Assembly (NCBI RefSeq): GCF_017916425.1
Contig: NZ_JAFMSX010000001.1
Span: 186,001-250,000, forward strand
DNA length: 64,000 bases
Reading direction: 5' to 3'
Origin: Nocardioides sp. SYSU D00065
Lineage (GTDB): Bacteria; Actinomycetota; Actinomycetes; Propionibacteriales; Nocardioidaceae
Part shown: positions 30,244-40,638 of the stretch, piece by piece
Numbering within the stretch: the first letter of the stretch is position 1
Layout: the number at the start of each line of letters is the position of its first letter
Notes under the pieces: generated by a model
Told to the model about the DNA's origin: nothing
What the model saw: only the letters and a program-made list of their open reading frames with translations
Databases searched by the model: none
Made by a program: the position numbers and the translations under genes

Positions 30244-32529
30244 TCAGGCGGTGACGCGGTAGGCGTCGAACACGCCCGGCACGGCGCGCACGGCCCGCAG
30301 CACGCCGTCGAGGTGGGCGGCGTCGGCCATCTCGAAGGAGAACCGGCTCTTCGCGACGCGGTCGCGCGTGGTGGAGAGCGTCGCGCTGAGGATGTTCACG
30401 TGGGCGTCGGACAGCGCCATGGTGATGTCGGACAGCAGCCGGGCGCGGTCGAGGGCCTCCACCTGGATGTTGACGAGGAACGTCGACTGCGAGGTCGGCG
30501 CCCACTCCACCTCGAGCACCCGCTCCGGCTGGCCAAGCAGGCTGGAGGCGTTGGTGCAGTCCCTGCGGTGCACCGACACTCCCCCGCCCTTGGTGACGAA
30601 GCCCAGGATCGGGTCCGGCGGCACGGGTGTGCAGCACTTGGCGAGCTTGACCCAGAGGTCGTCGACACCGGGCACGACGACGCCGGAGTCGGTCGGAGCG
30701 GGCTTGGCACGCGAGCGACGGCCGGTGATGGTGACGCCCTCGGAGAGGTCCTCCTGGGCGCCCTCGTCGCCGCCGTGCAGGTCGATGACGCGGCGTACGA
30801 CGGCCTGTGCGCTGAGGTTGCCCTCGCCCACGGCTGCGTAGAGCGCGGAGACGTCGGCGTGGTGGAAGTGCTCGGCCACGAGCGCCAGCACGTCGTGGCT
30901 CATCAGCCGGGTGAGCGGCAGCCCCTCCTTGCGCATGAGCTTGGCGATCTGGTCCTTGCCCTGCTCGATCGCCTCCTCGCGCCGCTCCTTGGTGAACCAC
31001 TGGCGGATCTTGGAACGGGCGCGCGGCGACTGGACGAAGTTGAGCCAGTCGCGCGAGGGGCCGGCGGTCGGGGACTTGGACGTGAACACCTCGACGACGT
31101 CGCCGTTGTCGAGGGTCGACTCCAGCGGCACGAGTCGCCCGTTGACCCGCGAGCCGATCGTGTGGTGCCCGACCTCGGTGTGGACGGCGTACGCGAAGTC
31201 GACGGGGGTCGAGCCCATCGGCAGCGGGATGACGTCGCCACGCGGGGTGAAGACGTAGACCTGCGCCTGGTTCATCTCGAAGCGCAGCGACTCCAGGAAC
31301 TCGCCCGGGTCCTCCACCTCGCTCTGCCAGTCCAGCAGCTGGCGCAGCCAGGTCAGGTCGTCCTTGTCGCCGAGCCGGTCGGTGTCGACGCCGGCCTTGC
31401 TGTTCTCCTTGTACTTCCAGTGCGCCGCGACGCCGTACTCGGCACGGCGGTGCTGGGCGAAGGTGCGGATCTGCACCTCGACCGGCTTGCCCTGGGGGCC
31501 GATCACCGTCGTGTGGAGCGACTGGTACATGTTGAACTTCGGCATCGCGACGTAGTCCTTGAACCGCCCGAGCACCGGGTTCCACCGCGAGTGGATGACG
31601 CCCAGCGCGCTGTAGCAGTCGCGGTCCTCGTCGACGAGGATGCGGATGCCGACGAGGTCGTAGATGTCGGAGAAGTCGCGGCCGCCCACGATCATCTTCT
31701 GGTAGATCGAGTAGTAGTGCTTGGGGCGCCCGGTGACCTTGGCGTTGATGCGCGCCGCCTTGAGGTCCTGCTCGATCTCGGCGACCACCTCGGCGAGGAA
31801 CTGGTCGCGCGAGGGCGCACGCTCGGCCACCATCCGCACGATCTCGTCGTAGATCTTGGGGTGCAGCGTCGCGAAGGCGAGGTCCTCGAGCTCCCACTTC
31901 AGCGTGTTCATGCCGAGGCGGTGGGCCAGGGGCGCGTAGATGTCGAGCGTCTCGCGCGAGGAGCGCTCCTGCGAGGCGGCGGGGACGTAGCGCAGCGTGC
32001 GCATGTTGTGCAGGCGGTCGGCGAGCTTGATGACGAGCACGCGGATGTCGCGCGACATCGCCACGATCATCTTGCGGATCGTCTCGGCCTGCGCCGAGTC
32101 GCCGTACTGCACCTTGTCGAGCTTGGTGACGCCGTCGACGAGCAGCGCGACCTCGTCGCCGAAGTCGGCGCGCAGCTGGTCGAGGGTGTACGGCGTGTCC
32201 TCGACGGTGTCGTGGAGCAGCGCCGCCACCAGGGTGGGCTCGGTCATGCCGATGTCGGCGAGGATCGTGGTGACCGCGAGCGGGTGGGTGATGTAGGGGT
32301 CGCCGCTCTTGCGCATCTGGCCGGTGTGCCACTTGTCGGCCACGGCGTAGGCCCGCTCGAGCAGCGCGAGGTCGGCCTTGGGGTGGTTGGCGCGCACGGC
32401 CCGGAACAGGGGCTCGAGGACCGGGTTGGACGAGGGCGGCCGCGTGCCGACGCGGGCGAGCCGGGCCCGCATGCCTCGCGCGGTCAGGGGGGCCTTGGCC
32501 TCCTGCGCGGGTGCCTGCTCCTCTGTCAT
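30244..32529 (-). CDS. relA: Bifunctional (p)ppGpp synthetase/hydrolase Rel
   Basis: This 761-residue long-form Rel enzyme controls the stringent response. The HD hydrolase domain is at the N-terminus ([35 protein letters not shown]). The synthetase domain follows with the RFKD motif typical of bifunctional enzymes, the [12 protein letters not shown] segment and AAHWKYKE. Then come a TGS domain ([26 protein letters not shown]), a zinc-finger-like region ([15 protein letters not shown]) and a C-terminal ACT domain. All key motifs look intact. Confidence 0.97.
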   Translation of the reverse strand: MTEEQAPAQEAKAPLTARGMRARLARVGTRPPSSNPVLEPLFRAVRANHPKADLALLERAYAVADKWHTGQMRKSGDPYITHPLAVTTILADIGMTEPTLVAALLHDTVEDTPYTLDQLRADFGDEVALLVDGVTKLDKVQYGDSAQAETIRKMIVAMSRDIRVLVIKLADRLHNMRTLRYVPAASQERSSRETLDIYAPLAHRLGMNTLKWELEDLAFATLHPKIYDEIVRMVAERAPSRDQFLAEVVAEIEQDLKAARINAKVTGRPKHYYSIYQKMIVGGRDFSDIYDLVGIRILVDEDRDCYSALGVIHSRWNPVLGRFKDYVAMPKFNMYQSLHTTVIGPQGKPVEVQIRTFAQHRRAEYGVAAHWKYKENSKAGVDTDRLGDKDDLTWLRQLLDWQSEVEDPGEFLESLRFEMNQAQVYVFTPRGDVIPLPMGSTPVDFAYAVHTEVGHHTIGSRVNGRLVPLESTLDNGDVVEVFTSKSPTAGPSRDWLNFVQSPRARSKIRQWFTKERREEAIEQGKDQIAKLMRKEGLPLTRLMSHDVLALVAEHFHHADVSALYAAVGEGNLSAQAVVRRVIDLHGGDEGAQEDLSEGVTITGRRSRAKPAPTDSGVVVPGVDDLWVKLAKCCTPVPPDPILGFVTKGGGVSVHRRDCTNASSLLGQPERVLEVEWAPTSQSTFLVNIQVEALDRARLLSDITMALSDAHVNILSATLSTTRDRVAKSRFSFEMADAAHLDGVLRAVRAVPGVFDAYRVTA

Positions 32530-32587
32530 TGGCCCAGTCTAGTGAGGAGTCGGGCGCCTCCGTACCCCGATGCCACCGGCCGCCCGC

Positions 32588-33136
32588 TCAGATCGTCAGC
32601 AGCGTCGCGACGGGCAGGTCGCCGGTGAGCCTGCGCGGCTCCAGGAAGCCGAGCTCCATCAGCACCGAGGCGCCGGTCGCGGTGCCTCCGCACGCCTCGA
32701 TGAGCCGACGCGTCGCGTCGACGGTGCCGCCGGTGGCGAGCACGTCGTCGACCAGCAGCACCCGCTCCCCCGGCGAGATCGCGTCGCGGTGGAGCTCCAG
32801 CGTGGCCTGGCCGTACTCCAGGCTGTAGGTCACCGCGTGCGCCTCGCGGGGCAGCTTGCCGGCCTTGCGCACCGGCACGAAGCCGACGCCGAGCGCGAGC
32901 GCCACCGGGGCGGCGAGGATGAAGCCACGGGCCTCCATGCCCACGACCTTGTCCACCACGACGGCACCGTGGTCGTCGCGGCCGGCCGCCGCGAGGGCGG
33001 TGATGATCGCTGAGAACGCCTGGTGATCGGCCAGGACCGGCGTGATGTCCTTGAACGTGACGCCCGGCTCGGGCCAGTCGGGCACGTCGACGGTCAGCCG
33101 CTCGAGCGCCTCCTGGGCGGTACGCCGATCAGGCAT
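32588..33136 (-). CDS. apt: Adenine phosphoribosyltransferase
   Basis: This 182-residue salvage enzyme makes AMP from adenine and PRPP. It contains DWPEPGVTFKDITPVL, the GMEARGFILAAPVALALG segment, and the PRPP-binding VLLVDDVLATGGTVDA. Its ATG overlaps the yajC stop by 8 bases (ATGCCTGA). In most Actinobacteria secD and secF lie between these two genes; here they are absent. Confidence 0.95.
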   Translation of the reverse strand: MPDRRTAQEALERLTVDVPDWPEPGVTFKDITPVLADHQAFSAIITALAAAGRDDHGAVVVDKVVGMEARGFILAAPVALALGVGFVPVRKAGKLPREAHAVTYSLEYGQATLELHRDAISPGERVLLVDDVLATGGTVDATRRLIEACGGTATGASVLMELGFLEPRRLTGDLPVATLLTI

Positions 33137-33413
33137 CGCCGGGCTCGCCGGCGACCGGCGAGTCCACCTTGGCGATCGCCGCGCGAGCGATCTCGATCTG
33201 CGTGCCCGGCGCGACCTCGAGGCGGGCGCGGTCGTCGGTGAGCGAGACCACCGTGCCGAACACGCCCGAGGACATCATCACGCGCTGGCCGACCTGGATG
33301 CTCTGCTGGAGGGCGACGACCTCCTTCTGCCGGCGCTGCTGCGGGCGGACCACCATGAACCAGAACAGGGCCAGGATGGCGACCAGGGGCAGGAGGGCGG
33401 CGAGGTCGTTCAC
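33129..33413 (-). CDS. yajC: Preprotein translocase subunit YajC
   Basis: This 94-residue Sec accessory protein has one N-terminal transmembrane helix (LLPLVAILALFWFMVV) followed by the family's RPQQRRQKEV and the small domain IQVGQRVMMSSGVFGTVVSL. YajC normally works with SecDF at the translocon. It begins 72 bases after the ruvB stop and overlaps apt. Confidence 0.92.
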   Translation of the reverse strand: MNDLAALLPLVAILALFWFMVVRPQQRRQKEVVALQQSIQVGQRVMMSSGVFGTVVSLTDDRARLEVAPGTQIEIARAAIAKVDSPVAGEPGDA

Positions 33414-33485
33414 GGTCGGGGTTCTCCTCGGGACTGTGGGGTGACGAGCGCGTGGAGTCTACGCGGACGCGCGCGGCGGCCTGGC

Positions 33486-34586
<1,101 letters not shown>

Positions 34587-34596
34587 GGTCGTCCGC

Positions 34597-35193
34597 TCAG
34601 GCCTTGCTCAGCGTGCGCAGCGCAGCCCGGAGCAGCGCGCCGACATCGGGTGTGTCGCCGGCCTCGGGGGCGACCGCCTCGACCGCCTTCTCCGACTCCT
34701 TGGCCGACCAGCCGAGCCCGACCAGCCCCTGCTGCACCTGGTCGCGCCACGGCGCGGTCGACGCCTCGGTTGCCGCGGAGTGGGCCCCGACGGGCGGGCC
34801 GATGCGGTCCTTCAGCTCGAGGATGATGCGCTGTGCGCCCTTCTGGCCGATGCCCGGGACGCGGGTCAGCGCCTTGACGTCCTCGGTGGTGATGGCGCGG
34901 CGTACGTCGTCGGGGCTCATCACCGCGACGATCGCCTGCGCGACCTTGGGACCCACACCCGACGCGGTCTGCACGATCTCGAAGACCTGCTTCTCGTCCT
35001 CGTCGCGGAAGCCGAAGATCGTCAGGCTGTCCTCGCGCACGACCATGCTGGTGGGCAGCGTGGCGGGCCGGCCGACGCGGAGGGTGGCGAGCGTGCCCGG
35101 GGTGCACATGAGCTCGAGGCCGACGCCGCCGACCTCGAGCACGGCGCTGGACAGCGTGACGGCGGCGACCTCGCCGCGGACGAAGGCGATCAT
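34597..35193 (-). CDS. ruvA: Holliday junction DNA-binding subunit RuvA
   Basis: This 198-residue tetrameric junction binder has an N-terminal OB-fold ([14 protein letters not shown]), two helix-hairpin-helix motifs ([12 protein letters not shown] and [16 protein letters not shown]) and the C-terminal RuvB-contact domain ending [13 protein letters not shown]. The ATG at 35193 overlaps the ruvC stop by ATGA and is much better supported than the longer open frame. Confidence 0.96.
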   Translation of the reverse strand: MIAFVRGEVAAVTLSSAVLEVGGVGLELMCTPGTLATLRVGRPATLPTSMVVREDSLTIFGFRDEDEKQVFEIVQTASGVGPKVAQAIVAVMSPDDVRRAITTEDVKALTRVPGIGQKGAQRIILELKDRIGPPVGAHSAATEASTAPWRDQVQQGLVGLGWSAKESEKAVEAVAPEAGDTPDVGALLRAALRTLSKA

Positions 35194-35732
35194 GAGGACC
35201 TCGTGGGGTGTCGCTGGTGGAATCGGGCCTGGGCCACGGCGGCCTCGAGCCGGTTCTGCGCGGAGCCGCGCCAGACATGGGTGATGGCCAGGGCCAGGGC
35301 GTCGGCGGCGTCGGCGGGCTTGGGGAGCTCGGACAGGCGCAGGATGCGGACCACCATGGCACCGACCTGGGCCTTGTCGGCGCGCCCGCTGCCCGAGACC
35401 GCGGCCTTGACCTCGCTCGGGGTGTGCATCGCGATCGGCAGCCCGCGGCGGGCCGCCACGACCAGCGCGATCCCGCTGGCCTGGGCGGTGCCCATGATGG
35501 TGCTGGAGTCCGACCGGGCGAAGACCCGCTCGACCGCCACCGCGTCGGGCCGGTGCTCCTCGATCCACGCGTCCAGGCCACGCTCGATGGTCACCAGCCG
35601 CTCCGCGACCGGTAGCGTCGAGCTGGTGCGGACCACGCCCACGTCGACCATCGACAGGGGGCGGCCGACACTGCCGTCGACCACGCCGACGCCGCACCGG
35701 GTGAGGCCGGGGTCGATGCCGAGCACACGCAC
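35190..35732 (-). CDS. ruvC: Crossover junction endodeoxyribonuclease RuvC
   Basis: This 180-residue resolvase cuts Holliday junctions with RuvAB. It shows the acidic residues in LGIDPGLTRCG and AVERVF, the VFARSDSSTIMGTAQASG helix and the C-terminal DAADALALAITH aspartates. The GTG at 35732 follows GAGAGGGAGC. It is the first gene of ruvCAB and has an SOS box about 30 bases upstream. Confidence 0.95.
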   Translation of the reverse strand: MRVLGIDPGLTRCGVGVVDGSVGRPLSMVDVGVVRTSSTLPVAERLVTIERGLDAWIEEHRPDAVAVERVFARSDSSTIMGTAQASGIALVVAARRGLPIAMHTPSEVKAAVSGSGRADKAQVGAMVVRILRLSELPKPADAADALALAITHVWRGSAQNRLEAAVAQARFHQRHPTRSS

Positions 35733-35759
35733 GCTGCTCCCTCTCGCCGACCGGACCGT

Positions 35760-35775
35760 CCGAACACTTGTTCGT
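35760..35775 (-). promoter_or_regulatory. SOS box (LexA operator) upstream of ruvC
   Basis: The 14-base core CGAAC-N4-GTTCG at 35761-35774 is a near-perfect palindrome and, on the ruvC strand, reads CGAACAAGTGTTCG. This fits the actinobacterial LexA consensus TCGAACRNRYGTTCGA at every core position. It lies about 28 bases upstream of the ruvC start, consistent with DNA-damage control of ruvCAB as known in Mycobacterium. Confidence 0.8.
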
Positions 35776-35891
35776 GCGACCACGCTACCCGCGGCGGACG
35801 CGGGTCGGCGTACGACACGCGGCCCGCCGCCACCGCTCCTGCTGCGGCGGCTTGGTCGGCCCGGGCAGCGGGCGACCCGCGGCACGCGGCT

Positions 35892-35963
35892 TGTAACGCC
35901 GTGTTGATGCTTGTAGGCACCCCCGCCCACGGTAGGTAGAACAAGCACTAACCGGGCGTTACA
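35892..35963. repeat. 72-bp palindromic repeat, copy 1
   Basis: This is one of two 72-base elements in the window sharing 62 identical positions. It begins TGTAACGCCG, ends GGCGTTACA, and its arms of about 23 bases form an imperfect inverted repeat around a conserved CACCCCCGC-containing centre. It lies in the 373-base divergent region between ruvC and the AbiEi-like gene; apart from this element and the SOS box I see nothing else there. Confidence 0.9.
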
Positions 35964-36105
35964 TGGGGCGTACGGCCGATGCCGGGGCTGGGAGCGGCCG
36001 CGCAGGCGGACCGGCCGGCGTCCACAGGTACTCGCCGGCGAGCCTTGTCCACAGGGCCGCTCGCACTCGTCGGCGCCCCGAGGCCGGGGCCGGGACCGTG
36101 CTCGC

Positions 36106-37104
36106 ATGTACCTCCCCGCCGTTGCCCTTCTCGACCGGCAGCACGGACTGCTGGCCTCCCGGCAGCTGCTCGACCTCGGCTGCGACCGGATCACGGTGGA
36201 CCGGCTGGTCCGCACCGGCCGGCTGGTCCGGGTGCGTCGCGGCGTCTACGCCGACGCCGAGGCGTGGGCGGCCGACCCGCACCGGGGGCAGCCGGTGATG
36301 CGCATCCGGGCCGCCGCCATGGTGCTGCGCTCGACGGCGTACGTCTTCAGCCACGACTCGGCCGCGATCCTGCTGAGCATGGGGGCGCCGGCACCGACCA
36401 CCGCCCTGGTGCACGTCACCCGGCACAAGGTCCACGGCGACGCCGTGCGGGCCGGCATCAAGCACCACCGCGCCCCCTTCGACCCCGCCGACGTGCGCGA
36501 GGTCGATGGCCTGCGCGTCCTGCCACCGGCTCGTACGGCTCTCGACCTGGCGCGCGAGCACGGCCGCAGCGCGGGCCTGGCGGGCTGCGACGCCGCGCTG
36601 CGGCTGGGCAGCACCCGCGACGACCTGCGCCGCGTGCTGGCGACCATGCACTGCTGGCCGGGCACGCAGGTCATGCGCTGGTGCGCCCAGTACGCCGACG
36701 GCGGCGCCGAGAGCTACCTGGAGTCGCTGGGGCGCGCGCTCGTGCTGGAGCTCGGCATCGGCACGCCGCAGACCCAGTTCGGCCTGAGCGACGGCCGGCG
36801 CGAGGTGTGGTGCGACCTGCGGGTGGACCGCCACGTCTTCGAGGTCGACGGGTTCGACAAGTACCCGGCGGGTGCCGCGGAGTCGCGGGCTGCACTGCGT
36901 CGGGAGAAGACGCGCCAGGATTTCATCGGCGGGTTCAAGATCGGGGTCTCCCGGATCACGGCGTACGACTGCGGCGCGGGCCACTCGGCCGCGCTGGCCC
37001 GCCTGCATCGGGAGTTCTCCGACACCTGCCAGCGGTTCGGGACGTCGCTCGACGACCTGCGACCGTACGTGCTCCCGGCGAGCAGGCGGCACGCGCGCCT
37101 CTGA
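36106..37104 (+). CDS. Orphan AbiEi-type antitoxin-domain protein with nuclease-like C-terminus
   Basis: This 332-residue protein has an N-terminal winged-helix resembling the AbiEi antitoxin/regulator domain (LLASRQLLDLGCDRITVDRLVRTGRLVRVRRGVYA). The middle region is family-like (SHDSAAILLSMG, VHVTRHKVHGD, VLPPARTALDLAREHG). The C-terminus (about 215-315) has acidic residues in the pattern AESYLES...WCDLRVDRHVFEVDGFDKY, recalling DUF559/Vsr-like restriction-type nucleases. No AbiEii toxin gene adjoins it. It is flanked on both sides by 72-bp palindromic repeats and separates yebC from ruvC, which are usually adjacent. The role may be defence-related or regulatory; this is inference. Confidence 0.75.
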   Translation: MYLPAVALLDRQHGLLASRQLLDLGCDRITVDRLVRTGRLVRVRRGVYADAEAWAADPHRGQPVMRIRAAAMVLRSTAYVFSHDSAAILLSMGAPAPTTALVHVTRHKVHGDAVRAGIKHHRAPFDPADVREVDGLRVLPPARTALDLAREHGRSAGLAGCDAALRLGSTRDDLRRVLATMHCWPGTQVMRWCAQYADGGAESYLESLGRALVLELGIGTPQTQFGLSDGRREVWCDLRVDRHVFEVDGFDKYPAGAAESRAALRREKTRQDFIGGFKIGVSRITAYDCGAGHSAALARLHREFSDTCQRFGTSLDDLRPYVLPASRRHARL

Positions 37105-37172
37105 GCGGCTGCCGGATCGCGGAGTGGGCGCGGTCCCGCGCGGGCCGGCGGTCGCGGGGGCCGCCCGGGCGA

Positions 37173-37244
37173 TGTAACGCCGTGTTCATGCTTGTGGTCA
37201 CCCCCGCACGCGATGGGTAGAACAAGCACCAACACGGCGTTACA
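37173..37244. repeat. 72-bp palindromic repeat, copy 2
   Basis: Same length and orientation as copy 1, with 10 differences. Here the arms are better conserved: 21 of 23 arm positions pair (TGTAACGCCGTGTT at the left, its complement at the right). It lies between the convergent stops of the AbiEi-like gene and yebC, where it could also act as a bidirectional transcription terminator. Confidence 0.9.
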
Positions 37245-37281
37245 AGGCGCGTGGGGGTGCAGCGGGCGCGGCGGGCGCGGG

Positions 37282-38055
37282 TCAGGCGTCGGCGGACTCG
37301 AGCTCGGCCATCACGTCGGCGGGGATGTCGACGTTGGTGTAGACGTCCTGGACGTCGTCGAGGTCCTCGAGGGCGTCGACGAGGCGCATCACCTTGCCGG
37401 CGCCCTCGGCGTCGACCGGGATCTCCAGGCTCGGGACGAACTGCACGTCGGCGGAGTCGTAATCGATGCCGGCCTCCTGCAGCGCGGAGCGTACGGCGAC
37501 CACGTCGGTGGCCTCGCTCTGCACCTCGAAGGCCTCGTCGACGTCGTTGACCTCCTCCGCGCCGGCGTCGAGCGTGGCCTCGAGGACGTCGTCCTCGGTG
37601 ACCTCACGACCCTCCTGCGCCTTCGGCACCACGACGACCCCCTTGCGGGTGAACAGGCGCGAGACGGACCCGGGGTCGGCCATCGTGCCGCCGTTGCGGG
37701 TGACCGCGGTGCGGACCTCCATCGCGGCGCGGTTCTTGTTGTCGGTGAGGCACTCGACGAGGAAGGCGACGCCCTGCGGGCCGTAGACCTCGTAGGAGAT
37801 GCCCTGGTAGTCGACGCCGCCGGACTCGGCGCCGGAGCCGCGCTTGACCGCCGAGTCGATGTTCTTGTTGGGGACCGAGCTCTTCTTGGCCTTCTGGATG
37901 GCGTCGTAGAGGGTCGGATTGCCGGCCGGGTCGCCGCCGCCCTGCTTCGCGGCGACCTCGATGTTCTTGATGAGCTTGGCGAACAGCTTGCCGCGCTTGG
38001 CGTCGATCGCGGCCTTCTTGTGCTTGGTCGTTGCCCACTTGGAGTGGCCTGACAT
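37282..38055 (-). CDS. yebC: YebC/PmpR family protein
   Basis: This 257-residue member of the YebC/TACO1 family has the hallmark [28 protein letters not shown] at the N-terminus and [22 protein letters not shown] in the middle. Family members act as transcription regulators or, as recently shown for some, help ribosomes through proline stretches. The ATG at 38055 follows GAGGGA. In related genomes it directly precedes ruvC; here 1.5 kb intervenes. Confidence 0.94.
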   Translation of the reverse strand: MSGHSKWATTKHKKAAIDAKRGKLFAKLIKNIEVAAKQGGGDPAGNPTLYDAIQKAKKSSVPNKNIDSAVKRGSGAESGGVDYQGISYEVYGPQGVAFLVECLTDNKNRAAMEVRTAVTRNGGTMADPGSVSRLFTRKGVVVVPKAQEGREVTEDDVLEATLDAGAEEVNDVDEAFEVQSEATDVVAVRSALQEAGIDYDSADVQFVPSLEIPVDAEGAGKVMRLVDALEDLDDVQDVYTNVDIPADVMAELESADA

Positions 38056-38207
38056 GAGTCCCTCTATCCGTTGCTGATCGGTGCGGTGCTGCGTGTGTCG
38101 GACGTCAGGCCGAGCGCACCGACGCCGACCTCGGTTGGGACGAGGTCGACCATCGGGGGCCGTGACGGACCGCGCCGATCCTACCCGCGGGGCGCCCGCC
38201 GCGACGG

Positions 38208-38831
38208 CTAGGACTGGGCGGCGGCCCGGGCCAGCGCTTGGCGGCGCACGACCCAGATCCGCTGCGCCACGGTCACCGTGGCCGCGACCGCGAGCGCCCA
38301 CAAGGCGACGTGGAGCAGGATCCACAGGTCCAGCAGGTCGGCGAAGAAGGCCGGCACGAGCATGCCGACGAGCCGGTCGGGGCGCTCGGCGATACCGACC
38401 TTGGCGTCGTAGCCGAGGTGGTCGGCCTTGGCGCGCGCGTACGACGTCACCGCGCCCATCACGAGGATGACCAGGCACAGCACGAGGTAGAGGCGGCTCT
38501 CGGCGTGCCAGGCGAAGTAGAGCGCCAGCCCGGCGAACAGGGCGCCGTCGGCGATCCGGTCGAGGGTGGAGTCCAAGAAGGCTCCGAAGTCGTCGGTGCG
38601 ACCGCTCTTGCGGGCCATCGCCCCGTCGACGAGGTCGCTGAAGACGAAGGCGGTGATGAACAGGACGCCCTCCCACACCATGGCGCGGGGGAAGAAGAAC
38701 AGCGCGCCGAAGCTCACGCCGAGCGTGCCGACCAGCGTCACCACGTCGGGGCTGATCCCCAGGCGGAGGAAGAGGTTGACGAAGGGGGCGAGCACCACGC
38801 CCTGCCAGAACTGCTTGAACCTGTCGAGCAC
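38208..38831 (-). CDS. pgsA: CDP-alcohol phosphatidyltransferase (phosphatidylinositol-phosphate synthase type)
   Basis: This 207-residue membrane enzyme has about six hydrophobic segments and the complete CDP-alcohol signature D-x2-D-G-x2-A-R-x8-G-x3-D-x3-D, visible as [26 protein letters not shown]. Position in the thrS-HIT-pgsA-yebC neighbourhood points to the actinobacterial enzyme joining CDP-diacylglycerol to inositol phosphate. The usual acyltransferase and PimA mannosyltransferase genes do not follow. It diverges from the methyltransferase gene across about 100 bases. Confidence 0.85.
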   Translation of the reverse strand: MLDRFKQFWQGVVLAPFVNLFLRLGISPDVVTLVGTLGVSFGALFFFPRAMVWEGVLFITAFVFSDLVDGAMARKSGRTDDFGAFLDSTLDRIADGALFAGLALYFAWHAESRLYLVLCLVILVMGAVTSYARAKADHLGYDAKVGIAERPDRLVGMLVPAFFADLLDLWILLHVALWALAVAATVTVAQRIWVVRRQALARAAAQS

Positions 38832-38933
38832 GGCCGCAGGCTACCGTTCGACGACGAGCCTGCAGCAGCCGGAGCGATCGGGCCGCTACGCTCCCGACGC
38901 CGCACGGGGGCGGCCGGAACAGGAAGGCGTGCA

Positions 38934-39881
38934 GTGAACGAGCTGACCGACGACTGCGTGGCGTGCGGCACCGACGGGCGCGACGCGCCGCGGCTGGTGG
39001 CGCGGGAGACCCAGGACATGACCGGGGAGACCTTCGTCTACCGGCTGTGCCAGGGGTGCGGCTCGCTCCAGATCGACGAGGTCCCCGACGACCTCGGCCG
39101 GTACTACGACGCCTCCAGCTACAGCAGCTTCGCCGTGAAGACGTCGCTGGTCGACCGGCCCCTCGTGCAGAACCCGCTCTCGCGCGCCCTTCTTCGTACG
39201 ATGGGTGCGGTGCACCGGCGCACCGGCCGCGGCCTCGGGCTGCGCTTCGTGCGCGACGCCGGCATCTCGCCTCGGGAGTCGGTCATCGACATCGGCTCGG
39301 GCATCGGGGAGAACCTGGTGCACATGCGACTGCTCGGGCACCGCGAGCTCGTGGGCTCGGACCCGTTCCTGCCCGAGGACGTCGACCGCAACGGCGTCAC
39401 GGTGCTGCGGCGCCACCACAGCGAGCTCACCGGCACCTACGACTGGGTGGTTATGAACCACTCCTTCGAGCACGTGCCGGACCCGCACGCCATGCTGGCC
39501 TCCGCCGCGCGCCTGATGGCGCCCGGCGGCAGGGTGCTGGTGCGGATGCCGGTCATGGGGTGTGCCGCCTGGCACCGCTACGGCATGGACTGGTCGCAGA
39601 TCGATGCCCCGCGTCACCTCGTCCTCTACACGCCCGAGGCGATGGACGCGATGGCGCAGGCGGCCGGGTTGCGCGTCCAGCGGATGTTCTACGACTCGTG
39701 GTCGTTCCAGCTGTGGGGCAGCGAGCTGATCAGGCAGGGCCTCCCGCACAAGGGCGCCTCGCTGCAGCAGGCCCGCGCGCACTTCAGCCGGCAGCAGCTC
39801 AAGGCCTGGGAGCAGGAGAGCCGCGAGCTCAACGAGCGCGGCGAGGGCGACGCCGGCGGCTACGTGCTCACGCGCGCCTGA
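38934..39881 (+). CDS. Class I SAM-dependent methyltransferase with N-terminal Cys motifs
   Basis: This 315-residue protein has two CxxC pairs at the N-terminus (CVACG and CQGCG) that could bind zinc, followed by a methyltransferase fold with the SAM motif [15 protein letters not shown], the acidic strand-2 end, [34 protein letters not shown], and a C-terminal helical part. This layout is seen in methyltransferases acting on sugars or polysaccharides, but the substrate is unknown. GTG at 38934 follows AGGAAGG. It ends with a 14-base convergent overlap with the next gene. Confidence 0.82.
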   Translation: MNELTDDCVACGTDGRDAPRLVARETQDMTGETFVYRLCQGCGSLQIDEVPDDLGRYYDASSYSSFAVKTSLVDRPLVQNPLSRALLRTMGAVHRRTGRGLGLRFVRDAGISPRESVIDIGSGIGENLVHMRLLGHRELVGSDPFLPEDVDRNGVTVLRRHHSELTGTYDWVVMNHSFEHVPDPHAMLASAARLMAPGGRVLVRMPVMGCAAWHRYGMDWSQIDAPRHLVLYTPEAMDAMAQAAGLRVQRMFYDSWSFQLWGSELIRQGLPHKGASLQQARAHFSRQQLKAWEQESRELNERGEGDAGGYVLTRA

Positions 39882-40638
39882 GCAGCGCCCGGCGTACGTC
39901 GGCCACGGCGGCCGGCGCGCCGGTCACCGTCCACTCCACGCCCGCGGCCGGGACGACGACCGACTCTCCGCCCGCTCCTCGGATGATCGCCGCCCCGGGC
40001 AGGCGGTCCCAGTCGGCGACGGTGTGCTGGAACAGCACGTCCCACTGGCCCGACGCGATGGCCATGACGTCCATGGTCCCGGAGCCGAGCATGCGCAGGG
40101 TGCCGACCTCGCCGAGCGCCCGGGCGAAGGCCTCCCCGACGCCGCTGCCGAAGAAGGGCGGGTGCAGGTAGGTCACCGCGCACCGCGCCTCGCGCGGGGT
40201 GTCGGGCAGCGGCGCGAGCGGGGCGCCGTCGCACGTGCTGGGCAGGTCGGGGCCACCGACCCAGGTGCGCAGCGAGGCGGGGTGGTGGACGGCGCCGAGC
40301 AGCACGTCGTGCTCGCCGTGCAGCGCGATCGCGCTGCACCACCAGTCGCTGCCACGGGCGAAGTTGTAGGTGCCGTCGACGGGGTCGATGACCCACGTCC
40401 GGCCGGAGGTGCCGGGGCGCGAGGTCCCCTCCTCCCCCACGATGGCGTCGTCGGGGCGGTGTGCGGCGAGCTCGGCCACGATGAGCCGCTCGGCGGCCGT
40501 GTCGGCCTGGGTGACGATGTCGGACCCGCTGGTCTTGCGCGTCACGTCGAGGCCGCCGACGCGGGTGCGGGCGGCGAGCCGACCGGCCTCGCGCACCAAG
40601 CGGGCGGCGAGCGCGGCGTCGGCGGCGAGGTCAGGCAC
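39868..40638 (-). CDS. Inositol monophosphatase family protein
   Basis: This 256-residue magnesium-dependent phosphatase has VGEEGTS, the metal site WVIDPVDGTYNFARG and the second signature ADWDRLPGAAIIRGAGG. In Actinobacteria such enzymes act as inositol-1-phosphatases, histidinol phosphatases or related; the closeness to the PI-phosphate synthase gene makes inositol metabolism plausible but not proven. It begins with GTG and overlaps the HIT gene by 8 bases (GTGCCTGA). Confidence 0.88.
   Translation of the reverse strand: MPDLAADAALAARLVREAGRLAARTRVGGLDVTRKTSGSDIVTQADTAAERLIVAELAAHRPDDAIVGEEGTSRPGTSGRTWVIDPVDGTYNFARGSDWWCSAIALHGEHDVLLGAVHHPASLRTWVGGPDLPSTCDGAPLAPLPDTPREARCAVTYLHPPFFGSGVGEAFARALGEVGTLRMLGSGTMDVMAIASGQWDVLFQHTVADWDRLPGAAIIRGAGGESVVVPAAGVEWTVTGAPAAVADVRRALLRRA

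Noticed and set aside
35892..37244. CRISPR array or IS terminal repeats
   Set aside because: Only two repeat copies 1.2 kb apart, each palindromic, with a gene between; no spacers and no transposase, so neither CRISPR nor a classical insertion sequence.
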